From: Paenibacillus sp. W2I17
Lineage (GTDB): Bacteria; Bacillota; Bacilli; Paenibacillales; Paenibacillaceae
Assembly: GCF_030815985.1 (NCBI RefSeq)
Contig: NZ_JAUSXM010000001.1
Span: 1,860,001 to 1,924,000, forward strand
Length of the DNA: 64,000 nucleotides
Reading direction: 5' to 3'
Made by a program: the position numbers and the translations under genes. Positions 1 through 8,677 of the stretch are shown here, in pieces. The notes below the pieces were generated by a model, which saw only the letters and a list, made by a program, of their open reading frames with translations, did not search any database and had not been told where the DNA came from. Within the stretch, counting starts at the first letter, position 1. Each line of letters starts with the position of its first letter.

Positions 1-197
1 CCTTTGATCACCATAATATCGTGCTGTTGCTGAAGCTGCATAATCTGTTCGATCACCTGTTTGCTGCTTGGACCGCGATCCACATAATCACCGAGTAAAA
101 TCAATTCATCCTGCTGCGGATTATAATCTGCAAGCTTAAGCAGTGCATTAAATTCATCGTAACAGCCATGAATATCACTAATGACACATCTGCGCAT
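1..197 (-). CDS. PP-family serine/threonine phosphatase, 3'-truncated by window edge
   Basis: The reading frame starts at the ATG at 197 and runs off the window, giving the first 66 residues or so. It opens with MRRCVISDIHGCYDEF and continues to LLGDYVDRGP. These are the first two metal-binding motifs (DxHG and GDxxDRG) of the calcineurin-like phosphoprotein phosphatase family, which binds two metal ions and hydrolyses phosphomonoesters or Ap4A-type substrates in the cytosol. The third motif (GNHE) and the rest lie outside the window, so a protein phosphatase cannot be told from a diadenosine-tetraphosphatase-like enzyme. A purine-rich stretch (gagaggagagg on the coding strand) just upstream can act as the ribosome site. 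Confidence 0.85.
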   Translation of the reverse strand, partial: MRRCVISDIHGCYDEFNALLKLADYNPQQDELILLGDYVDRGPSSKQVIEQIMQLQQQHDIMVIK

Positions 198-296
198 GTG
201 AACCTCTCCTCTCCCTGATCACGCAAGAGTATAACCGGACCCTTGCAAGAGCAAGATTCCGGTCTGTTCAGAGTAGTTATTCCCGCTTAATCACCA

Positions 297-1304
297 TTAG
301 TCCTGCTTGAGTCCAAAGGCTTCTGCAATCAAGCCGAATGAGCGCAGACGTGCTTCAAACGAATGAACCGCTGATGCAATAATGACTTCGTCTGCTTCAT
401 GGCGTTCAGCCATTGCGGTAATTTTGTCTTTCACCTGATCCGGTGTTCCCACGATGGAAAAAGAACGACGTTGACGAATCTGTTCCATCTCCATCGCTGT
501 GTATGGATAGTTGTTCACCGTATCCAGAGATGGGAATGAACTTTGTTCAAGACCTCGTCCAAGGCGTAAGAAGAAAAGTTCATTGCTGCGCGCAAGTTCA
601 GCCGCTTCTTCCTCTGTCTCCGCGCAGAATGCCGAGACAGCAATCATTGAATGTGGTTTGTCATTCAGGATGGACGGCTTGAAATGTCTGCGGTAATGTT
701 TCATCGCTTCTTCGCCGCCTGGTGTTCCGAAGAATTGGGCAAACGCATATGACGTCCCTTGCGCCGCAGCAATTCTTGCACCTTCGGAGCTGGAACCCAG
801 TAACCACACTTCTGGTACCGTGGGAACCGAAGGTCCGGCTACCAGAGATGCAAACCGATGATCCTCGGGCAACTGCTCGTGGAAGTATCCGCCCAGATCC
901 GCGATCTGTTGCGGAAAGAATTGTACATTCGATGATTTGCCTTCATTCAGAGCTCTGCTGGCAATTGGCATGCCCCCTGGTGCTCTGCCAATCCCAAGGT
1001 CAATCCGCCCCGGATGCAAAGCTTCCAGCAGACGGAAATTCTCTGCAACCTTATAGGCACTATAATGAGGTAGCATAACTCCACCGGAACCTACGCGAAT
1101 TCGATCCGTATGTGCAGCCACATGTGCAATCATAACTTCAGGACTGGAGAAAGACAGCGCACCACTACCGTGATGCTCCGACATCCAGAAACGGGAGTAC
1201 CCCAATTGATCCGCATGTTGTGCGAGTTTCACCGTTTCCTGCAACGTATCCTGTACACTTCGTCCTTCATTGATATGTCCATGTTCGAGTACACTCAGTT
1301 TCAT
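297..1304 (-). CDS. LLM-class flavin-dependent oxidoreductase (luciferase-like monooxygenase)
   Basis: This 335-residue protein has the N-terminal layout of the bacterial luciferase-like superfamily: a short beta strand (MKLSVLEHG), then FWMSEHHGS near residue 40, VGSGGVMLPHYSAYKVAE near 72-90 and the GRIDLGIGRAPGG loop near 100-112. Family members are TIM-barrel enzymes that use reduced FMN supplied by a partner reductase to oxygenate small organic substrates. The length and the EHHG/GRAPGG motifs fit the MsnO8/YhbW-like subgroup. The substrate cannot be read from the sequence. It is a single gene: a strong hairpin terminator separates it from the LTA-synthase-like gene upstream on the same strand, and no flavin reductase is adjacent. 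Confidence 0.9.
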   Translation of the reverse strand: MKLSVLEHGHINEGRSVQDTLQETVKLAQHADQLGYSRFWMSEHHGSGALSFSSPEVMIAHVAAHTDRIRVGSGGVMLPHYSAYKVAENFRLLEALHPGRIDLGIGRAPGGMPIASRALNEGKSSNVQFFPQQIADLGGYFHEQLPEDHRFASLVAGPSVPTVPEVWLLGSSSEGARIAAAQGTSYAFAQFFGTPGGEEAMKHYRRHFKPSILNDKPHSMIAVSAFCAETEEEAAELARSNELFFLRLGRGLEQSSFPSLDTVNNYPYTAMEMEQIRQRRSFSIVGTPDQVKDKITAMAERHEADEVIIASAVHSFEARLRSFGLIAEAFGLKQD

Positions 1305-1479
1305 ATATATTCAATCCTCTCGTCTGTTAGGTTCATAAGTACTGTGAATATGAGATCTGCGAATATTACGCGCTTTTGCTCACTTCATTCTTGCTCATTC
1401 CATTGTAACATTAATTATTACAGTTTCAAACTTTAGTTATTTTCTTTATTACCACACTTGTGCAAGAAACATGCAAAAA

Positions 1480-1509
1480 AACGTCACCAGCTTTTGAACT
1501 GGTGACGTT
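1480..1509. terminator. Rho-independent terminator hairpin
   Basis: A perfect 11-bp inverted repeat (AACGTCACCAG / CTGGTGACGTT) with an 8-nt loop has an A-run on one side and a T-run on the other, so it can work in both directions. It ends the minus-strand transcript of the LTA-synthase-like gene. Confidence 0.85.
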
Positions 1510-1539
1510 TTTGATCTGACCTATTGCAGAGAAATTGAT

Positions 1540-3477
1540 TTATGGTGCACGTTTCGGTAACAACTTCACATACTCGTCAGACAGTTTCATCAGGCTAAGC
1601 ACATGTTCATAATCGGAACGATACGGTTCCAAATCCGTTACCGGCTCGTAAGTCTTTAGCGAATAGGCTGTTCCATCGTCAAAGCCCGCACCCGGGATAA
1701 ACATAATATCATCGTTGACAAATGAACCCGTCGGCAAGTAATACCGGATACCGAAGGCATTGTGGTCCATGTTGAGCAGGTCATGTCCGAAGGCAGTGAA
1801 TTTCTCATCCTGTAGCGAAACTCCCATCAGATTCATAATCGTTGGCAACATATCCAACTGACCGCCTGGCTGCTCAATCACTTGTCCTTTGGTCTGTTTC
1901 GGCGTATGAATCATGAACGGGATGTTGAATCGACTTACTTTGCCGTCATAAGCAACGCCCAGATTGGCCTGGATCTGCTGTGTAATCTCTTCGTCAGCAG
2001 GCAGACCAAAGTGGTCTCCGTAGAGCACTAGAGTAGTATTATCCCATAATCCGTTCGCCTTCAACTCATTAATGAGTTGACCGATGGCATAATCCGTATA
2101 GTTTATCGCTTGCAGATAATCGTGAAGCAGTTTGTTCGTGATGGTCGCAGGAATCGTGATCCGTGCACGATCAGCGGGAACCGTAAACGGCGAGTGGCTC
2201 GATGCCGTAATGAACTGAGCATAGAACGGCTGATTCGCAGCCTGATGCGCAGTCATTTTTTCCACACCTACACGGTACAACTCTTCATCCGATGGTCCAA
2301 AGTCATTGAATCTGTCATTCTCGAAGCTGGGCTTGTCGAAGTAACGAGTGAATCCGAGTGCCGGATACATCTTGTTCCGGTTCCAGAAGGTGACGTCATT
2401 GACGTGGTACGTCTCGGACTCATATCCCTCTTTCCCCAATAACTTGGGAAGACTCGGCAGTTCGCGGTCACTGTACCCTGCTGACATGGGAACAACTCCG
2501 GTTGGATAGATAGATGTGTTCGACATGAACTCCGCGTCTGATGTGTTTCCCTGTCCGATCTGTTGGAAAAAATGAGAGAAATAATAGCTTTCTTTGGCCA
2601 GATCATTCAGTACCGGTGTTAACTCCTGACCGTCTAATGAAGCATTAATCGGGAAATTCTGAAAGGACTCCAGTTGCAGTACAATCAGGTTACTGCCTTT
2701 GGCCTGACCAAAATATTTGGCTTTCACAGCTGAGCCGTTACTTGGTTTATCCTGATACGGATACTTGCTAACCAGCTCATTGATCTTGGCAATTGTTTCG
2801 TTAATGTTGCCATTCGCAATGGCCTCATTTTCTTTGCTCGTCAGAATGGCGGACGATACCTGATAGTTCAGGAAACCGAGATTCTCGGCCCGAACCAGCT
2901 CATTATCAATCGTTTCACCTTTGACAATAAAACTGCCAGACAGCACAATGCAGAATGCAGCGGTAAGCGCAACGCCGAGCTTGCCCCAGTAACGTCTGCG
3001 AATTCTGCCAAACGTCAAACCGCTATCGCGGTAACTGCTGCGGTTACGCCCGCCAGCACGTTTGCGCATAATCAACCATATTGGCAATGCCAGTACGATG
3101 TCTGCAAAAAACAGAAAGTGCTCCGGTCGTACCAGTGGTCCGATACTTCCCCGTACTTGGGCAACTTGCCCCAGCTCACTTAGCGCGGTATAGGTGGGTA
3201 CCGAACTGAAATGAACGTTATACAGCGTAGCCGCGAACAGCACCAGAGAAAACAGAACATTAAATCCTCCGTATACTGCTCGCTTCCAGCCTTTGGGCAC
3301 GATCAGATCCAGCAGGCATACCACAGTTAGTGCGCCTAATGCGTCAGTTAACATACCGATGCCGGACAGACCCTGGAAAAAGAAATACCGCAACAGCGAT
3401 AACTTCAACAGCATAAGAATGAATAACACGGCGAATAAGGTCCGTGATGAAGTTCGTTCATTTTTGGAATTATACAT
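1540..3477 (-). CDS. LTA synthase-family membrane sulfatase-fold protein
   Basis: About 645 residues. The N-terminal 190 residues contain several hydrophobic membrane segments. They are followed by an extracellular sulfatase-fold domain (about 260-620) as in LtaS, the enzyme that polymerises glycerol phosphate from phosphatidylglycerol into lipoteichoic acid. Visible metal and active-site elements are LQLESFQNF (metal-binding Glu near 270), QGNTSDAEFMSN (catalytic Thr near 312) and LYGDHFG near the C-terminus (metal-binding Asp/His). An ATG at 3477 is chosen; a TTG 12 nt upstream (3489) is an alternative in-frame start. Length and motifs match intact LtaS homologues. Whether it is the main synthase, a primase or a stress paralogue cannot be decided here. 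Confidence 0.9.
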   Translation of the reverse strand: MYNSKNERTSSRTLFAVLFILMLLKLSLLRYFFFQGLSGIGMLTDALGALTVVCLLDLIVPKGWKRAVYGGFNVLFSLVLFAATLYNVHFSSVPTYTALSELGQVAQVRGSIGPLVRPEHFLFFADIVLALPIWLIMRKRAGGRNRSSYRDSGLTFGRIRRRYWGKLGVALTAAFCIVLSGSFIVKGETIDNELVRAENLGFLNYQVSSAILTSKENEAIANGNINETIAKINELVSKYPYQDKPSNGSAVKAKYFGQAKGSNLIVLQLESFQNFPINASLDGQELTPVLNDLAKESYYFSHFFQQIGQGNTSDAEFMSNTSIYPTGVVPMSAGYSDRELPSLPKLLGKEGYESETYHVNDVTFWNRNKMYPALGFTRYFDKPSFENDRFNDFGPSDEELYRVGVEKMTAHQAANQPFYAQFITASSHSPFTVPADRARITIPATITNKLLHDYLQAINYTDYAIGQLINELKANGLWDNTTLVLYGDHFGLPADEEITQQIQANLGVAYDGKVSRFNIPFMIHTPKQTKGQVIEQPGGQLDMLPTIMNLMGVSLQDEKFTAFGHDLLNMDHNAFGIRYYLPTGSFVNDDIMFIPGAGFDDGTAYSLKTYEPVTDLEPYRSDYEHVLSLMKLSDEYVKLLPKRAP

Positions 3478-3592
3478 GGTCGCTTTCAACCCTTACCCTG
3501 AAATTTTACGTTCATTTTACAAAACGCATATTTCAGTATAACAGTTTTCTGGTTGCTATTCCATGGAAGTTCCGTGTAGGACAGGGTGAGCG

Positions 3593-5968
3593 TTACGCAA
3601 TTGTAGAGATATCCGTGTTCTGCGTGTCTGCTCCCTCTCTCTGTGCCTTGATGGCTGCTTGTGCAGCAGCAATTCGTGCATAAGGGATCTGTTCAGGCAA
3701 ACAGCTTACGTAATCCAGACCAATGCGGTGGCAGAACGTAATCGACTCCAGATCCACAACATTTTCTCCACAGATTCCTGTCTTTAGATGAGGTTTACGA
3801 ATTCGACCTTGGACTACAGCCATCTCCACCAGTTGTCCGACTCCCTCAATGTCCAGCACATGAAATGGGTTATTCGTTACCATACGAGAGTCCGTATCCC
3901 GTTGAAGGAGAAGGAGTTGCTTCTCAGCTTCATGGCGACTATATCCAAACGTCATCTCTGTCAGCTCATCCGTGCCAAACGAGAAAAAGTCAGCCTGGCG
4001 AGCAATGTGAGTCGCCGTCAGCGCCGCTCTCGGAGCTTCAATCATCGCCCCCACTCTATAGAGACAATGTCGCTTCTCCTCACCAAGCACTTGGTCAGCC
4101 ACATGATCCACCAGATCTCTCATCACCTGAAGTTCATGCACATGACCGATCTGTGGGATCATAATCTCGGGACGTACCCACCAGCCTTGACGGATGCCTT
4201 TCACTGCTGCACGGAAAATCGCTTCCAGCTGCATATCAACGATTTCCGGGAACACCGTACTCAGACGACAAGCCTGTTGCCCCAATGTCGGATTATGTTC
4301 ATGCAATTCACTGACTCTGCGAATTACACGCTCCAGTTCCTCCAGTTCAATCCGATGGTCTTTTTGCTCCTGCCACTCCTCTGCTTGTAACCACTCACGT
4401 CGTTTCTCCAACACCCCCAGATCCGGTAACAGTTCATGCAACGGCGAATCGAGCAAACGTATCGTTACCGGGTATCCATCCATCGCTTCGAATATCTGTT
4501 CAAAATCAGACTGTTGCATCGGCAACAGTCGCTCCAAACCACGCCTGCGTTCGGATTCACTGTCTGCTAAGATCATTTTTTGTACAAATGGTAACCGCGC
4601 AGGTGATAACAGCATATGTTCTGTACGGCATAGCCCTATTCCCTCGGCCCCTTGTAGCCGTGCTATCATGGCATCCTGTGGATGATCTACATTGGCCAGT
4701 ACCTTCAGCTCTTTCACTTCATCAGCCCATTCGAGCAGTAGTTGCAGATCTGATGAAAAAGGTGAGTCTGAGTTGTTATAAGCTGGACATTCATCATTAG
4801 TTACTGGCTGGATCTGTATGGGCAGATCTCCGTTGCTCGCTTCGCTGATAGAACTAGGATTTGTGTAAAGCTTCTGCACTTCCGTGATATGCGCAGGTTG
4901 GATGCGAAGAAGTGCATCCTCCTTGGTGATGAATCCTTCATGGACAAAATCCACAGTACTCCTCAGTGTGGCTGTGGAGGATAATCGTGCGGACTGGGTC
5001 TGCACAACATACAACGCGCCGGATTCAATCACAAAGGTGATTTCCTGCACTTCTCCCTTATGCGTCTCCAACTGGCTACCTATCTCCAGCAAACTTGTGT
5101 ACAGCTCAGGTTCGTCATTCCGTAAACGCTCCAGGCTGTGATCTGTTTGGCTCGCGTTCCCGGTTGGGACGTATCGTCCTGTAATTCCCTTTTCTCCTGT
5201 AAGTGGGTTACACGTATATATTGTTCCGGTCCCACTTGATTCTCCACATTTTCCATGCATCATCGTCTGTATAAGAACAGGAGCGCTTTGCTCCGAAGAG
5301 ATGTAATATGATTTACGCATGATCTCGTCCTGAGATCTGGATGCTTGAATACGCTGTGAATGATATACCGCACGTACTGCTTCTTTGAATTGAATTTGAA
5401 CATCTTGCGGAAAAGGGTTACGCCCCTCCCCTTCAATTAAATATTTAAATTCGGTAATGGATAATTCAAGTTCCGCTTCATCCTGACCCTTGACATGACT
5501 CGATATTTCTGTGAAAAATTCAGACGGAATTGCATATACCAGCTGTCCATATTCCTCTAAGTAATCTAGATAACATTGGAGTGCATACAACCGGTCACCG
5601 GTTTGACGTGCGAGTCCTTCCACAGTAACATCATTCAGACCAACATTGAGCAGTGATCGTGTCGCAGTTGCTGATGCTCGATCCTGGTCCGTACGTACCG
5701 CGAGTAGTAGCGGATTCTCCGAATGTCCGAAGAACTTCCCGGTTTGCTGTTCCAGATGCCGGATCGCGTTAATAATCTCTTCCTCTCCTTCACCGGAAAG
5801 ATGTCCAAGACGGGTACAGAACTCGCGACAGCATTCCGTTGTGACCACAAATCCGGCTGGGACAGACCACCCTGCATGGATTAGTTCTGCAAGATCAGCC
5901 CCTTTACTGCCCATTAGCCCTTTCATCTCTGCCGTACCTTCTTCCAACAGAATTACCCGTTTTGTCAT
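3593..5968 (-). CDS. PPDK-like PEP-utilizing protein lacking the phosphohistidine domain
   Basis: A 791-residue protein built like pyruvate phosphate dikinase but missing its middle. Residues 5-335 resemble the PPDK nucleotide-binding (ATP-grasp) half: VILLEEGTAEMKGLMGSKGA, then NPLLLAVRTDQDRASATA, then SSGTGTIYTCNPLTGEKG. Residues 415-775 resemble the C-terminal PEP/pyruvate TIM barrel: AEGIGLCRTEHMLL, the RLLDSPLHELLP region, and KTGICGENVVDL with the active-site Cys near 733. The swivelling domain that carries the phosphorylated His (typically TxGGMTSHAAVVAR) is absent; about 45 low-complexity residues (365-410) join the halves directly. The ATG at 5968 follows GGGAGA by 6 nt and matches the PPDK N-terminus better than a TTG at 6013. 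Catalysis by the normal phosphotransfer route looks impossible; a sensory or binding role is inference. Confidence 0.8.
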   Translation of the reverse strand: MTKRVILLEEGTAEMKGLMGSKGADLAELIHAGWSVPAGFVVTTECCREFCTRLGHLSGEGEEEIINAIRHLEQQTGKFFGHSENPLLLAVRTDQDRASATATRSLLNVGLNDVTVEGLARQTGDRLYALQCYLDYLEEYGQLVYAIPSEFFTEISSHVKGQDEAELELSITEFKYLIEGEGRNPFPQDVQIQFKEAVRAVYHSQRIQASRSQDEIMRKSYYISSEQSAPVLIQTMMHGKCGESSGTGTIYTCNPLTGEKGITGRYVPTGNASQTDHSLERLRNDEPELYTSLLEIGSQLETHKGEVQEITFVIESGALYVVQTQSARLSSTATLRSTVDFVHEGFITKEDALLRIQPAHITEVQKLYTNPSSISEASNGDLPIQIQPVTNDECPAYNNSDSPFSSDLQLLLEWADEVKELKVLANVDHPQDAMIARLQGAEGIGLCRTEHMLLSPARLPFVQKMILADSESERRRGLERLLPMQQSDFEQIFEAMDGYPVTIRLLDSPLHELLPDLGVLEKRREWLQAEEWQEQKDHRIELEELERVIRRVSELHEHNPTLGQQACRLSTVFPEIVDMQLEAIFRAAVKGIRQGWWVRPEIMIPQIGHVHELQVMRDLVDHVADQVLGEEKRHCLYRVGAMIEAPRAALTATHIARQADFFSFGTDELTEMTFGYSRHEAEKQLLLLQRDTDSRMVTNNPFHVLDIEGVGQLVEMAVVQGRIRKPHLKTGICGENVVDLESITFCHRIGLDYVSCLPEQIPYARIAAAQAAIKAQREGADTQNTDISTIA

Positions 5969-6226
5969 TACAGCTCTCCCATCCGCCATCATGGCTATGC
6001 TTGAAGACTTCAAACCCTGCGTTACAGATCAGCCTTCACTCTAATGGTATGTCACAATCGTTCAGTCAAGGACATCCGCTTTTACATTTTGTGCTCGTTA
6101 TCCAGTTTTTTGTAAACGCTACACTAAAATAAGATGAAACAAGCCTTTTGGGTAGTTGTATTGGCTCATTCATCAAAGTAAACAAAAAGATGCCCCTTCA
6201 GCTAAGCTGGAGGAACTTCACATTTT

Positions 6227-6425
6227 TTAGTATTCACTTACCTCAAACGTCAGCACCCGATCAAACAGGATATAATCCTTCCGACTCTTAAAAGGTCCTT
6301 TGTTGTTGTCATGTTTATCGATTGCATACGAAGCTTTTCCGCTTCCCACTTGCTTGGCTTCATACCAGTTGATGAAATCATTTACTTCTTTCATGCTCAG
6401 GTCGAATTCTGGAATTTTATTTTTT
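6227..6425 (-). pseudogene. C-terminal remnant of a larger protein
   Basis: In the gap between the PPDK-like gene and the small secreted protein, one minus-strand frame reads KIPEFDLSMKEVND...FINWYEAKQVGSGKASY...ILFDRVLTFEVSEY and then a stop at 6227. A TAA lies directly upstream of this segment. The only internal ATG has no ribosome site, and the composition is coding-like. It looks like the decapitated C-terminus of a larger, probably secreted protein. The parent family was not identified with certainty. Apart from this, 6014-6498 contains only a putative terminator. Confidence 0.5.
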
Positions 6426-6431
6426 TATTGG

Positions 6432-6478
6432 ATATAAAAAAAGCCCAAGAAGAATAAATCTCTCCTTGCGCTTCCAGA
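6432..6478 (-). terminator. Putative terminator after the small secreted protein gene
   Basis: On the minus strand AGCGCAAGGAG pairs imperfectly (one mismatch, one G-U) with CTTCTTGGGCT and is followed by a run of seven T residues. It sits just past the stop codon at 6499. Confidence 0.55.
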
Positions 6479-6498
6479 TTGTAAATCTAATGAATTAG

Positions 6499-6834
6499 CT
6501 ATTCCCATTCACCTGTTTTGATGTAAGTTGCATCATAAGCAACAATTACATTCGTTTTATCTGTTACCTTTTGTACATCATCGAAAACAACTTCTTCCTC
6601 GCCGTAATCTACTAAACTCGAATCAACTTTCTCGAAGACCCCACAATCCTTCACATAAATTATATCTGGATGATTAGAGTCATATCTTAAGCTTTCAGGA
6701 AGATCTTCACCCGAAATTTCATGCGATTCGGCAACCGTATTCGTCGATACCTCTGTCACAGGAATCATTCCAATAACAGCTACTACTAAAAGTAAGGCCC
6801 AAATTTTTTTCTGCATAGGATGTCTATTCTCCAA
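6499..6834 (-). CDS. Small secreted protein of unknown function
   Basis: A 111-residue protein not assigned to a family. It begins with a Lys-containing n-region and a hydrophobic core (KKIWALLLVVAVIGMIPV), which looks like a signal peptide or N-terminal anchor. An acidic domain of about 80 residues follows, with a single Cys (VKDCGVFEKV). The start given is a TTG preceded by AGGA at 8 nt; an in-frame ATG at 6816 is an equally reasonable start and would still keep the hydrophobic segment. It is flanked by a gene remnant on one side and the siderophore regulator on the other, with no operon partner. Confidence 0.6.
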   Translation of the reverse strand: MENRHPMQKKIWALLLVVAVIGMIPVTEVSTNTVAESHEISGEDLPESLRYDSNHPDIIYVKDCGVFEKVDSSLVDYGEEEVVFDDVQKVTDKTNVIVAYDATYIKTGEWE

Positions 6835-6907
6835 TTCATTTTTCCTATATCATACAGTAAATCAGATTAGTGGAAACCAGCTAGTTTGTAGTTTTAGCTC
6901 CCATCCC

Positions 6908-8572
6908 TCAAGCCATAAACCGCAATACATCCTCAATCTTCTTCCCATGAGAGATCACACCGTAGTTCATCCACGACATGAAGTCCACTTCATACACATT
7001 GCCACTCTTCACCGCAGGCAGACGTTTCCACTCTTCTCTGTCCAGCAGTTCGCGCTCATCTCCAGGTTTAGCAGAATTTCCAGTGTCAAATGTAATCAAC
7101 AAGTGATCCGCATGAAGCTGACTTAGCTGATCCAATCCAATGAAAATCCTCCGCTCGTGTCTTGTCCATTGCTGCACACGGGAGTGCGGAGTCAGTCCAA
7201 GATCCTGATAAATTACAGGGCCAACGTAACCCTGCTGATCCCCATAGAGAGTAATATCCGAAGCAGATATGCGTAAAAAAGCTACCGTCTGACCACGCAT
7301 ATAACGTGATAACCGACTCTTACCTTCCATTGCCTTGTCCTCATACGCACCAATTACATCTTGAACCCGATTCACTTTTCCCAACACATCGGCTGTCGAT
7401 CTTAAAATGGAGCGCCAGTCCTCTCCCAGATGATCTACGTAAAAAGTAGGTGCTACCTGCTCAAAGCGGTCCAGATTCCATCGATCATATCCCTTGTTCA
7501 GCATGATAAAGTCCGGTACATTACCCAGATTAAACTGCGCATCCATCTGGCTCACATCAAATTCAGGTACGTCATCCAACCCCAAATATTGCTGCCTGCC
7601 CCAAGAATGATGCGAACATTGCAGTACAGGTTTTACGCCAAGAGCCAACACAAAGTCCTCCAGATAAGGAGCAAAGACACGAACCTCTTGACGGTGATGA
7701 CGGCGGTATAACCCAGGTGAAATACCAGCATATTGCTTAAATCGGCGGCCAAAATAATACTCGCTGCTAAATCCCACATTCTGTGCAATTTCATGGATAC
7801 GATCATCCGTCAGCTGCAATAGTTGCTTCGAGCGCTCCAGCCGAACCGCATTTACATATTCAAGCGGGAGCTTGCCCGTAATTTTTTTGAATTGCCGAGT
7901 GTAGCTGGCTCTTGTTAGACCAATATCTGCTGCGAGCTCATCCACGGTTATGGTCTGATCATAGTGGTCGCCAATATAACGAATTGAACTTTGAAGACGG
8001 GCACGGTCATCGGGTACTTCTGTTGCGGGGGCACTATGGCGAAGCAAGGCACGAAACCACTCCTGAAAACGAAGCTGTACCTCCCATTGCTCCAGCCAAT
8101 CGCCAGTGACCTGTTGACGCAGTATTTGTTCCAAGGCTTCCAGACAGGAACTCCACGGATTGTAACTGAGTTGCATAAGAGGTAATAATGTCGGAGAATC
8201 TGGACTTTGGGAAAGTTCCTGCTGCTTCTCCGTGTTTCTTCTAGACAAAGCGTTTGAAGTCTCTTCTTTCAACTCAGCCACCATAAGATCAAGCTTATAA
8301 TACTGCAATTCACTTTCTGTCCAAGGCGAACCTTCTATTTTAACGGATGTTCCAGCCGGAACAAACATAATCATTCCTTTTTCCAGATGAGATTCCCGAT
8401 CTGAGCAAACTATAGAACCCTTCCCAGACGTTACAACGAATATAGCGTGTGAAGACGACATTTTGTATAACAAACGTTTATCGATATGAGACTTATGGAG
8501 ATCTACGTATTCCATATGCTGAAGTGAGCATAGCCAGGGCTTGGGAATCAGTTGTATTATCGTGTGGCACAT
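6908..8572 (-). CDS. AraC-family regulator fused to a siderophore-binding-protein-like domain (Btr type)
   Basis: About 554 residues in three parts: an N-terminal cupin-like sensing region (1-130), an AraC double helix-turn-helix (about 180-285; ITVDELAADIGLTRASYTRQF, then IHEIAQNVGFSSEYYFGRRF), and a C-terminal TroA/FepB-like domain (about 290-552) without a signal peptide. This is the architecture of B. subtilis Btr, which activates ferric-bacillibactin uptake genes when its C-terminal domain binds the siderophore in the cytosol. The C-terminal domain aligns along its length with the next gene upstream, sharing a W-G-x-Q-x-YLGLD motif. The ATG at 8572 follows AAGGA by 8 nt and is preferred over the ATG at 8578. 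A Fur-box-like dyad lies 18-36 nt upstream, so iron repression of the regulator is likely. Confidence 0.88.
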   Translation of the reverse strand: MCHTIIQLIPKPWLCSLQHMEYVDLHKSHIDKRLLYKMSSSHAIFVVTSGKGSIVCSDRESHLEKGMIMFVPAGTSVKIEGSPWTESELQYYKLDLMVAELKEETSNALSRRNTEKQQELSQSPDSPTLLPLMQLSYNPWSSCLEALEQILRQQVTGDWLEQWEVQLRFQEWFRALLRHSAPATEVPDDRARLQSSIRYIGDHYDQTITVDELAADIGLTRASYTRQFKKITGKLPLEYVNAVRLERSKQLLQLTDDRIHEIAQNVGFSSEYYFGRRFKQYAGISPGLYRRHHRQEVRVFAPYLEDFVLALGVKPVLQCSHHSWGRQQYLGLDDVPEFDVSQMDAQFNLGNVPDFIMLNKGYDRWNLDRFEQVAPTFYVDHLGEDWRSILRSTADVLGKVNRVQDVIGAYEDKAMEGKSRLSRYMRGQTVAFLRISASDITLYGDQQGYVGPVIYQDLGLTPHSRVQQWTRHERRIFIGLDQLSQLHADHLLITFDTGNSAKPGDERELLDREEWKRLPAVKSGNVYEVDFMSWMNYGVISHGKKIEDVLRFMA

Positions 8573-8589
8573 GTTCATCGTCCTTAACT

Positions 8590-8608
8590 GAGAATTATTA
8601 TCATTTAA
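8590..8608 (-). promoter_or_regulatory. Fur-box-like operator
   Basis: GAGAATTATTATCATTTAA matches the 19-bp Fur consensus GATAATGATTATCATTATC at most positions. It lies just upstream of the Btr-type regulator start codon. Confidence 0.65.
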
Positions 8609-8626
8609 AATAGTGTATACGAAAAA

Positions 8627-8660
8627 AGAAAGCTCTTCAACCCTGACTGAAGAACTTTCT
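8627..8660 (-). terminator. Terminator of the siderophore-binding protein gene
   Basis: A 13-bp stem (AGAAAGCTCTTCA / TGAAGAACTTTCT, one G-U pair) is followed on the minus strand by a T-run. It lies between the binding-protein stop and the Fur box of the next gene, so the two genes have separate promoters. Confidence 0.75.
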
Positions 8661-8677
8661 TTCTTATGGGATTATTC

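Noticed and set aside
3788..4390. Plus-strand open frame of 200 codons
   Set aside because: It is a shadow of the PPDK-like gene on the other strand with no start signal.
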